Source: JAAEUB01 sp964550345 (GTDB lineage Bacteria > Pseudomonadota > Alphaproteobacteria > Rhodobacterales > Rhodobacteraceae). From it: 64,000 bases of DNA. Shown piece by piece: positions 16,509-24,702 of the stretch. Both the position numbers and the translations under genes were made by a program. Position 1 is the first letter of the stretch. The number at the start of each line of letters is the position of its first letter. The DNA is taken from positions 1-64,000 of the forward strand of contig CAZJYZ010000004.1 of NCBI GenBank assembly GCA_964550345.1, read 5' to 3'. The notes beneath the pieces are model-generated. The model had not been told where the DNA came from, did not search any database, and worked only from the letters and a program-made list of their open reading frames with translations.

Positions 16509-17662
16509 AGCGGCGCAAGTTCCTGGATAATCGCATTTAGCAACGGCACGCCTTGCCCTGTTGCTTTGAGGTACCAGTCTTTTTCCTTTATCAATCCAAG
16601 TTCAGACAGGTCTGCTATTTTTGTCAGGTCAAAGTCCTTGCCACCCATCGCCTTGTATCGGGGCAAAGAAATCCCGGTTTTTGTGCGCAGTCCCATAATC
16701 AGGTATTCCGTTGCCTGATCCTGCGCAGAAAGCCTAAGCCGCTCTGACTCTCCCGATCCATTAGCCTTTACGTTTTGTAGCCAATCACTCGGGGCAAGGG
16801 GCGTTTCAGTGGCATACCTGCCTTTTGAAAGGCTTAAGCGGCCATGCGCTCCGGGCCCGATACCAACGTAATCACCTGCATTCCAGTAGATCAGATTGTG
16901 TTTTGATTCAGCCCCACTTTTTGCGTGGTTTGAAACTTCATATGCTGGTAACCCATTGATTACACACAAGTTATTTGTCATATCAAACATATCAATGGCC
17001 AGGTCTTCGTCAGGCAAGCCCTTAAGTTTGCCAGCAATTTCACGCGCGCCAAATACCGTGCCGGGCTCAATGGTCAACTGATAGAGCGAAAGATGATTCG
17101 GAGCGAAACTTAATGCTGTTTCTAGTTCTTTTTCCCAATCCGACAGGCTTTGGCCTTGCCGCCCGTAAATCAAATCAAAACTGGTGCGATCAAAGACATC
17201 TTGTGCGATTTCCAAAGCCGACAGGGCATCACGCACGCTATGCATCCGCCCCAGTTTGCGCAGATCGGTATCACTCAAAGCCTGAATGCCAAGAGAAACG
17301 CGATTGACGCCAGCATGATGAAAGTCGTGAAACCGTGCGGACTCGACCGAGCCGGGGTTTGCCTCAAGTGTGATTTCAATATCATTGCCAAAATGCCACC
17401 GCGCCTGTGCCCTATCAATGATTGCCTGGACAAGGTCAGGCTTCATAAGGCTGGGTGTGCCACCTCCAAAGTAGATCGAATCAAGTTTTTGGTCTGGTGT
17501 CTGGGCGGCGTAAAAATCAATGGCAGTCAGATAGGCCTGCTGCCATTCTTCGTGGTCAATAGCTTTGGAAACATGGCTGTTGAAGTCACAATAGGGACAT
17601 TTTGAGGTACAGAAGGGCCAATGAATATAGAGGCCAAAACCACCTTTTTGCCAGTCGTCCAT
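16505..17662 (-). CDS. hemW: HemW, radical SAM heme chaperone
   Basis: A 385-residue radical SAM protein of the HemN-like group. CTSKCPYCDFNSH provides Cys18, Cys22 and Cys25 for the 4Fe-4S cluster, and YFGGGTPSLM lies near 63-72. GIYIHWPFC-type start (GLYIHWPFC) and the short length are those of HemW, now regarded as a heme carrier rather than coproporphyrinogen dehydrogenase; older annotations call it HemN. It is convergent with parB and 41 bp upstream of the rdgB stop on the same strand, so hemW may be expressed with rph-rdgB. Confidence 0.88.
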   Translation of the reverse strand: MDDWQKGGFGLYIHWPFCTSKCPYCDFNSHVSKAIDHEEWQQAYLTAIDFYAAQTPDQKLDSIYFGGGTPSLMKPDLVQAIIDRAQARWHFGNDIEITLEANPGSVESARFHDFHHAGVNRVSLGIQALSDTDLRKLGRMHSVRDALSALEIAQDVFDRTSFDLIYGRQGQSLSDWEKELETALSFAPNHLSLYQLTIEPGTVFGAREIAGKLKGLPDEDLAIDMFDMTNNLCVINGLPAYEVSNHAKSGAESKHNLIYWNAGDYVGIGPGAHGRLSLSKGRYATETPLAPSDWLQNVKANGSGESERLRLSAQDQATEYLIMGLRTKTGISLPRYKAMGGKDFDLTKIADLSELGLIKEKDWYLKATGQGVPLLNAIIQELAPL

Positions 17663-17703
17663 GCGGTTACTCGCTTCCCGAATAGTTCAAAAACGAAGCT
17701 GAG

Positions 17704-18312
17704 CTAGTTTTCGAACACCAGCATCAGTTTTTTGAAGGCTTTGGCGCGATGGCTTATCGCGTTTTTTTGTTCCGGTGACATTTCTGCAAAGGTTATATCA
17801 TACCCGTCCGGGACAAACATCGGGTCATATCCGTGGCCTTGCTTACCACGAAGTGGCCAGATGACCTGCCCTTCGGCAGTACTCGCAAAAACCTCGTCAT
17901 GTCCGTCTGGCCAGGCCATCACCAAAGTGGAGCAAAACCTGGCCGTGCGCGGGAAGGGGGCATTAGCCGTCTCAAGTTCGTTCCAGGTGCGTGTCATCGC
18001 CATCAGAAAATCCCGGCCGTTCGGGGTTTCGGCCCAGTCGGCAGTATAAACACCGGGCGCGCCGCTTAAACCATCAACTTCGATGCCGCTATCGTCTGCC
18101 AAAGCTACAAGTCCTGTAGCATTGGCAGCTGCATGGGCCTTGATCCGGGCATTTCCAACAAAATTATCTTCGGTTTCCTCAGGCTCGGGCAAATTGAGCT
18201 CCCCGGCACCCACACAGGTTATGCCGAGCGGCGCCAACATAGCCGCCATTTCTTCAAGCTTGCCAGAATTGTGGGTGGCGAAAAGCAACCTGTCGCCGGT
18301 AAATTTACGCAT
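17704..18312 (-). CDS. rdgB: XTP/dITP diphosphatase (Ham1/RdgB)
   Basis: A 202-residue Ham1-family enzyme that hydrolyses non-canonical purine triphosphates such as dITP and XTP, keeping them out of DNA. ATHNSGKLEE near 13-22 is the substrate loop, ALADDSGIEVDGLSGAPGVYTA carries the catalytic Asp, and GYDPMFVPDG and SHRAKAFKKL complete the family pattern. The start overlaps the rph stop by 8 bp; the rph-rdgB pair is widely conserved. hemW follows on the same strand. Confidence 0.95.
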   Translation of the reverse strand: MRKFTGDRLLFATHNSGKLEEMAAMLAPLGITCVGAGELNLPEPEETEDNFVGNARIKAHAAANATGLVALADDSGIEVDGLSGAPGVYTADWAETPNGRDFLMAMTRTWNELETANAPFPRTARFCSTLVMAWPDGHDEVFASTAEGQVIWPLRGKQGHGYDPMFVPDGYDITFAEMSPEQKNAISHRAKAFKKLMLVFEN

Positions 18313-19018
18313 TACAGGCCGCTATTTGTGCAGCTGACAATTCACCAACGCCCTTTTCAGCAAGGTCCATCAGCGCATTCATCTGATTACGGGAAAAGGT
18401 TGAACCCTCGGCTGACATCTGAACCTCGATCAGCTTGTCGCCAGTAATGACAAAGTTGCCGTCGACGCCGGCTTCGCTATCTTCCGGATAGTCAAGATCC
18501 AGCACTTGTTGGCCTGCATAAATACCACAGGAAACCGCGGCGACAGGATCTGAAAGCGGATCAATTGTTACCTCACCGGTTTTCAGCAACTTATTAACGG
18601 CTAAGCGCAAGGCAACCCAACCGCCGGTGATCGCAGCACACCGTGTGCCGCCATCGGCCTGAATAACATCGCAATCGACTGTGATCTGGCGTTCGCCCAA
18701 CGCTAAAAGATCAATTCCCGCTCGTAATGAGCGGCCAATGAGGCGCTGAATTTCAACTGTGCGGCCACCCTGTTTGCCAGCCGCCGCTTCGCGCCGCATC
18801 CGTGAGGTGGTTGAGCGCGGTAGCATGCCATATTCGGCTGTCACCCAGCCACGTCCGGAATTGCGCAAAAACGGTGGTACGCGCGCCTCAAGGCTGGCGG
18901 TGCACAACACATGGGTGTCCCCCATTTTGATCATGCAGGACCCTTCGGCATGTTTTGTCACATTAGTGTCGATTGAAACCGCTCGCATTTCATCTATCTT
19001 ACGACCTGACGGGCGCAT
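18305..19018 (-). CDS. rph: ribonuclease PH
   Basis: A 237-residue phosphorolytic exoribonuclease that trims tRNA 3' ends. It begins MRPSGRKIDEMR, and the phosphate-binding region RSLRAGIDL and the block DCDVIQADGGTRCAAITG are characteristic. The full family length is present. It is first in a leftward pair with rdgB (8-bp overlap) and divergent from hrcA, leaving a 69-bp gap for both promoters. Confidence 0.95.
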   Translation of the reverse strand: MRPSGRKIDEMRAVSIDTNVTKHAEGSCMIKMGDTHVLCTASLEARVPPFLRNSGRGWVTAEYGMLPRSTTSRMRREAAAGKQGGRTVEIQRLIGRSLRAGIDLLALGERQITVDCDVIQADGGTRCAAITGGWVALRLAVNKLLKTGEVTIDPLSDPVAAVSCGIYAGQQVLDLDYPEDSEAGVDGNFVITGDKLIEVQMSAEGSTFSRNQMNALMDLAEKGVGELSAAQIAACNA

Positions 19019-19087
19019 GGCATTCCCCTTTTTACGTTACCGGGGCGTGATTCCATTCTGTGCGAGAAAAAGCAAGGCGAGAAGGGC

Positions 19088-20152
19088 ATGAAAAGCAGAA
19101 CAGAGCTTTTGGCGGACATGAATGCGCGTTCACGCGAGGTGTTTCGCCGTCTTGTCGAGGGGTTTTTGGAAACCGGTGGCCCCGTCGGTTCGCGCACCCT
19201 GACCCGCAGCATGTCAGAAAATGTATCTGCTGCCACCATTCGCAACGTTATGCAGGACCTTGAGTATATGGGGTTGCTTGACAGCCCTCATGTTTCAGCC
19301 GGGCGTATTCCCACCGAAATGGGGTTACGCATGTTTGTCGATAGCCTGCTGGAGGTCGATGACCTGACCGAGGATGACCGCGCGAAAATCGATATCTCGA
19401 TGGGGTCCAACGACCCAGATGTCGGGAACATGATGGATCGGATTGGTGCGGCTTTGTCGGGAATTACCTCGGGCGCCTCGCTGGTGCTGACTCCAAAACA
19501 CGAAGCACCCATCCGGCATATAGAATTTGTTTCCCTCAACCAGTCGCGCGCACTGGTGGTTCTGGTCTTTGCTGATGGGCATGTTGAGAACCGTCTGTTC
19601 ACCCCGCCACCGGGGCAAACTCCTTCTTCCATGCGCGAGGCGTCGAATTTTCTTAATTCTTTAGCCGAAGGCCTGACCATTAGTGATTTGAGGACGCGTA
19701 TTCGCGACCAAATCAGTTTGCGTCGGCAAGAGTTGAACATTTTGGCCCGGGCGTTAGTCGAAGACGGCATGGCTTTGTGGGAAAACGAAGGGGATGGGCA
19801 AGAAAGGCTGATCGTTCGTGGTCGCTCCAATCTGTTGTCCGAAGGTGCTGATGAAGTCGAGCTGGAACGCATACGTAACCTGTTTGACGATCTTGAACGT
19901 AAGCGGGATATAGCCGAATTCCTTGATCTGGCCGAGACAGGGGAGGGCGTGCGCATTTTTATCGGCTCAGAAAACAAACTTTTTTCACTTTCCGGTAGCT
20001 CTTTGGTGGTTTCACCCTATATGAACTCTGACCGACAGATTATTGGTGCTGTCGGCGTCATAGGACCAACCAGATTGAACTATGGACGCGTGGTGCCAAT
20101 TGTGAATTATACGGCTGAGCTGGTTGGCAAACTAATCTCGGACCGGGGATAA
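19088..20152 (+). CDS. hrcA: heat-inducible transcription repressor HrcA
   Basis: A 354-residue repressor that in other bacteria binds the CIRCE inverted repeat in front of groESL and dnaK operons. An N-terminal winged helix (about 10-80) includes GGPVGSRTLTR and SAATIRNVMQDLE. The core and dimerisation region include SAGRIPTEMGLRMFVD. No CIRCE sequence was found in the 69 bp upstream, so this operon may be under sigma-32 or constitutive control. grpE follows after 10 bp. Confidence 0.94.
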   Translation: MKSRTELLADMNARSREVFRRLVEGFLETGGPVGSRTLTRSMSENVSAATIRNVMQDLEYMGLLDSPHVSAGRIPTEMGLRMFVDSLLEVDDLTEDDRAKIDISMGSNDPDVGNMMDRIGAALSGITSGASLVLTPKHEAPIRHIEFVSLNQSRALVVLVFADGHVENRLFTPPPGQTPSSMREASNFLNSLAEGLTISDLRTRIRDQISLRRQELNILARALVEDGMALWENEGDGQERLIVRGRSNLLSEGADEVELERIRNLFDDLERKRDIAEFLDLAETGEGVRIFIGSENKLFSLSGSSLVVSPYMNSDRQIIGAVGVIGPTRLNYGRVVPIVNYTAELVGKLISDRG

Positions 20153-20162
20153 AGGGCAAAGT

Positions 20163-20741
20163 ATGACTAAGGCAAATGAAGAAGCCAAAATCGACGTGGA
20201 AGCAGCGATGGAAGAGCTTATGGGTGAACCGGTTGATAATCTGGAAGCTCTGGCTTCCATGGAACCGGAAGGGATTGACGAGGTTGAGCAATTGCGCGCT
20301 GAACGTGATGACATGCGTGATCGTTTCATGCGTGCTTTGGCGGATGCCGAAAACTCGCGCAAACGCGGTGAGCGCGACCGGCGTGAGGCCGAACAATACG
20401 GTGGCTCCAAACTGGCGCGGGATATGCTGCCGGTTTATGACAACCTGAAAAGGGCATTAGAGGCAGCTGGCGAAGATAAGCAGGCAGCGGGACCCGGACT
20501 GCTTGAAGGTATCAAGCTGACGATGCGCGAGCTTCTGAATATTTTTGACAAACACGGTATGCAACTTATTGCACCGGAAATTGGCGAAAAGTTTGACCCG
20601 GAATTCCATCAGGCGATGTTCGAGGCGCCTGTTCCGGACACTAAATCAGGTGACATTATACAGGTAATGGCCGAAGGCTTCATGCTGCATGACCGGCTGT
20701 TGCGCCCCGCACAGGTTGGGGTTTCGTCGACGCCGAAATGA
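20163..20741 (+). CDS. grpE: nucleotide exchange factor GrpE
   Basis: A 192-residue cochaperone that releases ADP from DnaK. The N-terminal half is charged and helical, including the coiled coil around ERDDMRDRFMRALADAENSRKR. The C-terminal beta domain has the family phrase EFHQAMFE and ends with DRLLRPAQVGVS. Second gene of hrcA-grpE; a strong terminator hairpin follows 27 bp after its stop. dnaK and dnaJ are not in the window. Confidence 0.95.
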   Translation: MTKANEEAKIDVEAAMEELMGEPVDNLEALASMEPEGIDEVEQLRAERDDMRDRFMRALADAENSRKRGERDRREAEQYGGSKLARDMLPVYDNLKRALEAAGEDKQAAGPGLLEGIKLTMRELLNIFDKHGMQLIAPEIGEKFDPEFHQAMFEAPVPDTKSGDIIQVMAEGFMLHDRLLRPAQVGVSSTPK

Positions 20742-20768
20742 CATTGAAAGCGTGATTTGACTTAAATT

Positions 20769-20799
20769 GGGCCCGCATTCTTATTTGCGGGCCCTTTTT
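20769..20799 (+). terminator. Rho-independent terminator of hrcA-grpE
   Basis: GGGCCCGCA and TGCGGGCCC form a perfect 9-bp stem with an 8-nt loop, followed by TTTTT. It lies between the convergent grpE and mutS stops; the minus-strand side has only a weak T run, so it mainly serves grpE. Confidence 0.88.
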
Positions 20800-20800
20800 G

Positions 20801-23452
20801 TTAGTCCTTACGGACCAAAGCCTTAAGCTGATAAACCAGATCAAGCGCTTCTCTTGGGGAAAGAGAGTCTGGTTGTATGTCTGACAATTGTTCCTCAACC
20901 TCTGATCGTTCGGAATGTACGATCGCAGTAGCTGGAGTAGCCGAAAACAGGGGCAAATCGTCGATAAGCGCTTTTTGCTGGCCGCTTTCACGTTCACCTT
21001 TTTCAAGCGCCTCAAGAACAATCTTGGCTCGCTCAACCACGCTTTCCGGCAAGCCTGCAAGACGGGCGACCTGTACACCATAAGACCTGTCAGCTGCACC
21101 CTTATGCACCTCGTGCAGGAAGATAACTTCGCCTTCCCATTCACGTACTGCAATTGTGGCGTTGTCGACACCGTCCAGCTTTGCGGCCAGTTGCGTCATC
21201 TCATGATAGTGCGTGGCGAAAAGGGCGCGGCACTGGTTGTTTTCATACAAATGTTCAAGCGTAGCCCAGGCAATCGACAGACCGTCATAAGTGGCTGTTC
21301 CACGTCCAATTTCATCCAATATGACAAAAGCCCGGTCGTCAGCCTGATTAAGAATGGCGGCAGTTTCCACCATCTCAACCATAAAAGTAGACCGCCCTTG
21401 CGCCAGATCATCCGAGGCACCAACGCGTGAAAACAATTGGGAAACTAACCCAATATGGGCCTTTTCGGCAGGCACGAAACTCCCCATTTGCGCCAGAAGG
21501 GCGATCAGGGCGTTTTGCCGTAGAAAAGTGGACTTACCAGCCATGTTAGGGCCGGTCAGCAACCAAATAGCGGCTTGGTTTAGGTCTTCGGCAAGGGCGC
21601 AATCATTTGCGATGAAGGGGTCCGAACCTTGTTTGCGCAAGGCGGCTTCGACAACCGGATGGCGCCCGCCGGTAACCTGAAACGCCCGAGTGTCATCTAC
21701 TTTTGGCCTGCTCCAGTTGGCCTCGCTCGCCAGATCCGCCAAAGCAGCAGCTAGATCGATATCGGCAAGTGCGCGCGCAGCGTCATAAATCTCAGCCGCT
21801 GATGCCAGAACCCTTTGGCACAGAGTATCAAAATGACGTTTTTCAACCTCCAACGCCCTTGCGCCTGCATTCAGGATACGGGTTTCCATTTCAGACAGAT
21901 CAACCGTGCTGAAACGAACGGCATTCGCAGTCGTTTGGCGGTGTATGAACGTTTCACTATGCGGTTCTGCCAGCATTTTGTCAGCGTGTGTTGCCGTGGT
22001 TTCGATGAAATAGCCCAACACGTTGTTGTGTTTGATTTTTAGCGAAGCAATACCGGTTTGGTCCGCAAAATCTTTTTGCATTTTGCTGATTATGCCGCGC
22101 CCTTCCTCCCGCAAAGTTCGAACTTCATCAAGTTCCTCGTCATATCCAGTTGCGATAAAGCCGCCGTCGCGTGTCAACATCGGCGGTTCGGCGACCAGGG
22201 CCTGGTCTAGCAGGTTCACGAGGGCTGTGAAGCCAGTGAGTCTTTTTGCCTTGACCCTTAAGGTCTCCGGTAAATCATTTGCCTCAAGGCGATCGCTAAT
22301 ATCGACCGCAGATTCAAGACCGGCCCGAATTGCGCCAAGATCGCGTGGCCCGCCCCGACCAAGACCAAGACGGGATAAAGCGCGGTCGATATCCGGCGCG
22401 TTTCGCAGAGTTTCACGTAAGTCGTTGCGTAAATCCTGATTATCGCACAGGTATGAAACAGACTCTAACCTGCCTTGAATTACAGTTAATGTACGTGACG
22501 GGCTGGAAAGGCGCTGCTCCAACAACCGTCCGCCACCTGCTGTTATCGTACGATCTATCGCAGAAAGCAGCGACCCTTCACGCCCACCCGAAAGGGCGTG
22601 CGTAAGCTCGAGATTTCGCCGTGTCGCCGCGTCAATTTGCATGTTGGCGCTGGCGGATTCCTTAATGGGTGGGCGCAGAAGTGGTAATTTGCCCTTTTGC
22701 GTTAGCTCCAGATAGGAAACGATAGCTCCAATGGCGCCAGTTTCGGCCCGGCTGAAGTTTCCAAAAGCATCCAGAGAGCTGACTTCATAAAGTTCCTGAA
22801 TGCGTTCTTTGGCGCTTGTGGAATCAAACGAGGATGCTGGCAGAGTGGTAAGAGAGGCCCCTGAATTAGTCACTAATTCGGCCAAATCTGCCTCAAGAGC
22901 ATCGCCGATCAACACCTCACGGGGCCCCAATCGGGTAAGTTCAGGAGAAAACCGAACCCGTGGACAGGGGGTAACATGAAGGGCGCCGGTAGAGATATCC
23001 GCCCAAGCAAACGCCCCTTCGCCGCGGATTTCAGCATATGCAGCCAGATAATTATGCTGCCGCGCTTCAAGTAAGCTTTCCTCGGTCAGGGTTCCGGGTG
23101 TAACTAGCCGAACGACTTCACGTTTGACGACGGCCTTATAACCGCGTTTTTTGGCTTCCTTCGGGTCCTCCATCTGTTCGCAGACGGCAACGCGGAAGCC
23201 TTTGCGGATCAGGGTCAGCAAATATCCTTCTGCGGCGTGATGTGGCACGCCACACATTGCAATGTCTTCGCCCAGATGCTTGCCGCGCTTGGTTAGGGCG
23301 ATATCCAGCGCCGAGGCCGCTGCGATAGCATCGTCAAAAAACATCTCATAAAAATCGCCCATCCTGTAGAAAAGCAGGGCGTCGGGATACCCGGCCTTGA
23401 TTTCAAGGAATTGCGCCATCATTGGCGTTACGGCAGATTTGGCGTTGCTCAA
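20801..23452 (-). CDS. mutS: DNA mismatch repair protein MutS
   Basis: An 883-residue MutS that recognises mismatches. The N-terminal mismatch-reading motif FYEMF supplies Phe34 and Glu36. The ATPase has Walker A GPNMAGKSTFLRQ and Walker B/signature region DEIGRGTATYDGLSIAWA, with ATHYHEM following. A C-terminal tail of about 80 residues would hold the tetramerisation segment. It follows galE on the same strand after 61 bp. mutL is not in the window. Confidence 0.96.
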   Translation of the reverse strand: MSNAKSAVTPMMAQFLEIKAGYPDALLFYRMGDFYEMFFDDAIAAASALDIALTKRGKHLGEDIAMCGVPHHAAEGYLLTLIRKGFRVAVCEQMEDPKEAKKRGYKAVVKREVVRLVTPGTLTEESLLEARQHNYLAAYAEIRGEGAFAWADISTGALHVTPCPRVRFSPELTRLGPREVLIGDALEADLAELVTNSGASLTTLPASSFDSTSAKERIQELYEVSSLDAFGNFSRAETGAIGAIVSYLELTQKGKLPLLRPPIKESASANMQIDAATRRNLELTHALSGGREGSLLSAIDRTITAGGGRLLEQRLSSPSRTLTVIQGRLESVSYLCDNQDLRNDLRETLRNAPDIDRALSRLGLGRGGPRDLGAIRAGLESAVDISDRLEANDLPETLRVKAKRLTGFTALVNLLDQALVAEPPMLTRDGGFIATGYDEELDEVRTLREEGRGIISKMQKDFADQTGIASLKIKHNNVLGYFIETTATHADKMLAEPHSETFIHRQTTANAVRFSTVDLSEMETRILNAGARALEVEKRHFDTLCQRVLASAAEIYDAARALADIDLAAALADLASEANWSRPKVDDTRAFQVTGGRHPVVEAALRKQGSDPFIANDCALAEDLNQAAIWLLTGPNMAGKSTFLRQNALIALLAQMGSFVPAEKAHIGLVSQLFSRVGASDDLAQGRSTFMVEMVETAAILNQADDRAFVILDEIGRGTATYDGLSIAWATLEHLYENNQCRALFATHYHEMTQLAAKLDGVDNATIAVREWEGEVIFLHEVHKGAADRSYGVQVARLAGLPESVVERAKIVLEALEKGERESGQQKALIDDLPLFSATPATAIVHSERSEVEEQLSDIQPDSLSPREALDLVYQLKALVRKD

Positions 23453-23513
23453 TTGATCCCCCCGGCGGCATTCGATGCAGAATAAGGGTGGAGGCGTTAG
23501 GGTAAAAGCCCTG

Positions 23514-24536
23514 TCAGGATTTTTTTAGGGTGTTTGAGCGGCGTGAAACCCAATTCCAGCTTGTCTGGCACATTTCGCCCAAGCCCCGTTCGGCCTTAAA
23601 GCCTAAAATCTTACCAGCCAAGGTTGGATCACCCCAAAATCCGTCTATGTCGCCCGGCCGCCTATCGACAATCTCATAAGGTATGGTCTTGTCGCAGGCA
23701 GCCTCATAGGCGCGCAGCATATCCATGACAGAATATCCGGTTCCAGTGGATAGGTTGACCACGTGGCTTTCGTCATTATCGATTAACTTCCGTAAGGATT
23801 GCACATGGCCTTTGGCCAGATCGACCACGTGAATATAGTCGCGCACCCCGGTGCCATCTGGAGTGTCATAATCGTCGCCAAAGACCCTAAGCTTGCCTAA
23901 CTCGCCCATTGCTACCTTGGCGATGTAGGGAACCAGATTGTTTGGAATGTCACTCGGATCTTCGCCGATCAGTGCGGATTGATGCGCTCCGGCGGGGTTG
24001 AAGTACCTTAAAATACCGTAGGACCAACGATCATCCGCCGCCTTAACTTGGCGCAGCAGGTTTTCGCAAACCAGTTTGTTTTCCGCATAAGGGCTTTCAG
24101 GGCGGGTCGCATGGTTTTCCTGTAAGGGGAGCGTATCGGGAATGCCATAAACCGTGGCGGTTGACGAGAATACCACGCGCCGCACGCCATGCTTGTCCAT
24201 TGCAGTTAGTAGGGTCGAAAAACCAACGCAATTTGAGTGAAAGTAGTCAAGCGGCTGCTCTACACTTTCGCCAACCGCTTTTTTTCCCGCAAAATGGACG
24301 ATTGCATCAAAATCATTTTGGGTAAAAACCCTGTCGAGAAATGCTTTGTCTAAAACGCTGCCTTCGTAGCATTTTACGGGGCTACCGGTGAGAACCTCTA
24401 ACCGCTCCAGAACATCATGGCGCGCATTCGAGAAATCATCGAGAATCACCACCTCAAAACCGGAACCAACCAACTCAACATAGGTGTGCGACCCGATATA
24501 ACCGGCACCACCTGTCAGAAGGATTCTTGAACCCAT
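23514..24536 (-). CDS. galE: UDP-glucose 4-epimerase
   Basis: A 340-residue short-chain dehydrogenase/reductase-type epimerase that interconverts UDP-glucose and UDP-galactose for envelope polysaccharides. The NAD loop GGAGYIGSH is at 9-17. The catalytic set is SST near 124-126 and YAENK (Tyr150, Lys154). The ATG at 24536 is preferred over one six codons upstream because it gives MGSRILLTGG. It is divergent from maeB; the 166-bp gap between them shows no clear regulatory element. Confidence 0.93.
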   Translation of the reverse strand: MGSRILLTGGAGYIGSHTYVELVGSGFEVVILDDFSNARHDVLERLEVLTGSPVKCYEGSVLDKAFLDRVFTQNDFDAIVHFAGKKAVGESVEQPLDYFHSNCVGFSTLLTAMDKHGVRRVVFSSTATVYGIPDTLPLQENHATRPESPYAENKLVCENLLRQVKAADDRWSYGILRYFNPAGAHQSALIGEDPSDIPNNLVPYIAKVAMGELGKLRVFGDDYDTPDGTGVRDYIHVVDLAKGHVQSLRKLIDNDESHVVNLSTGTGYSVMDMLRAYEAACDKTIPYEIVDRRPGDIDGFWGDPTLAGKILGFKAERGLGEMCQTSWNWVSRRSNTLKKS

Positions 24537-24702
24537 ACTGCAACTCCGTTTCACATTCGTGGCAGACTAGGACGGGGCGAGGGAAAAATCATGCAAAAAA
24601 TGGGCACGTGACCTAGTCTTATCCCGGTATCTAGATTGCCCCAGCCCAGCGCGAATGTTAGCCCTGACTCCAAGCATACAAGATTTAGGGAATGAGGCTG
24701 GA

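Noticed and set aside
19019..19087. Search for a CIRCE element (TTAGCACTC-N9-GAGTGCTAA) before hrcA
   Set aside because: No such inverted repeat is visible in the 69-bp gap.
22405..22420. Half parS (GTTTCACG) inside mutS
   Set aside because: Only one arm matches; such half sites occur by chance several times in the window.
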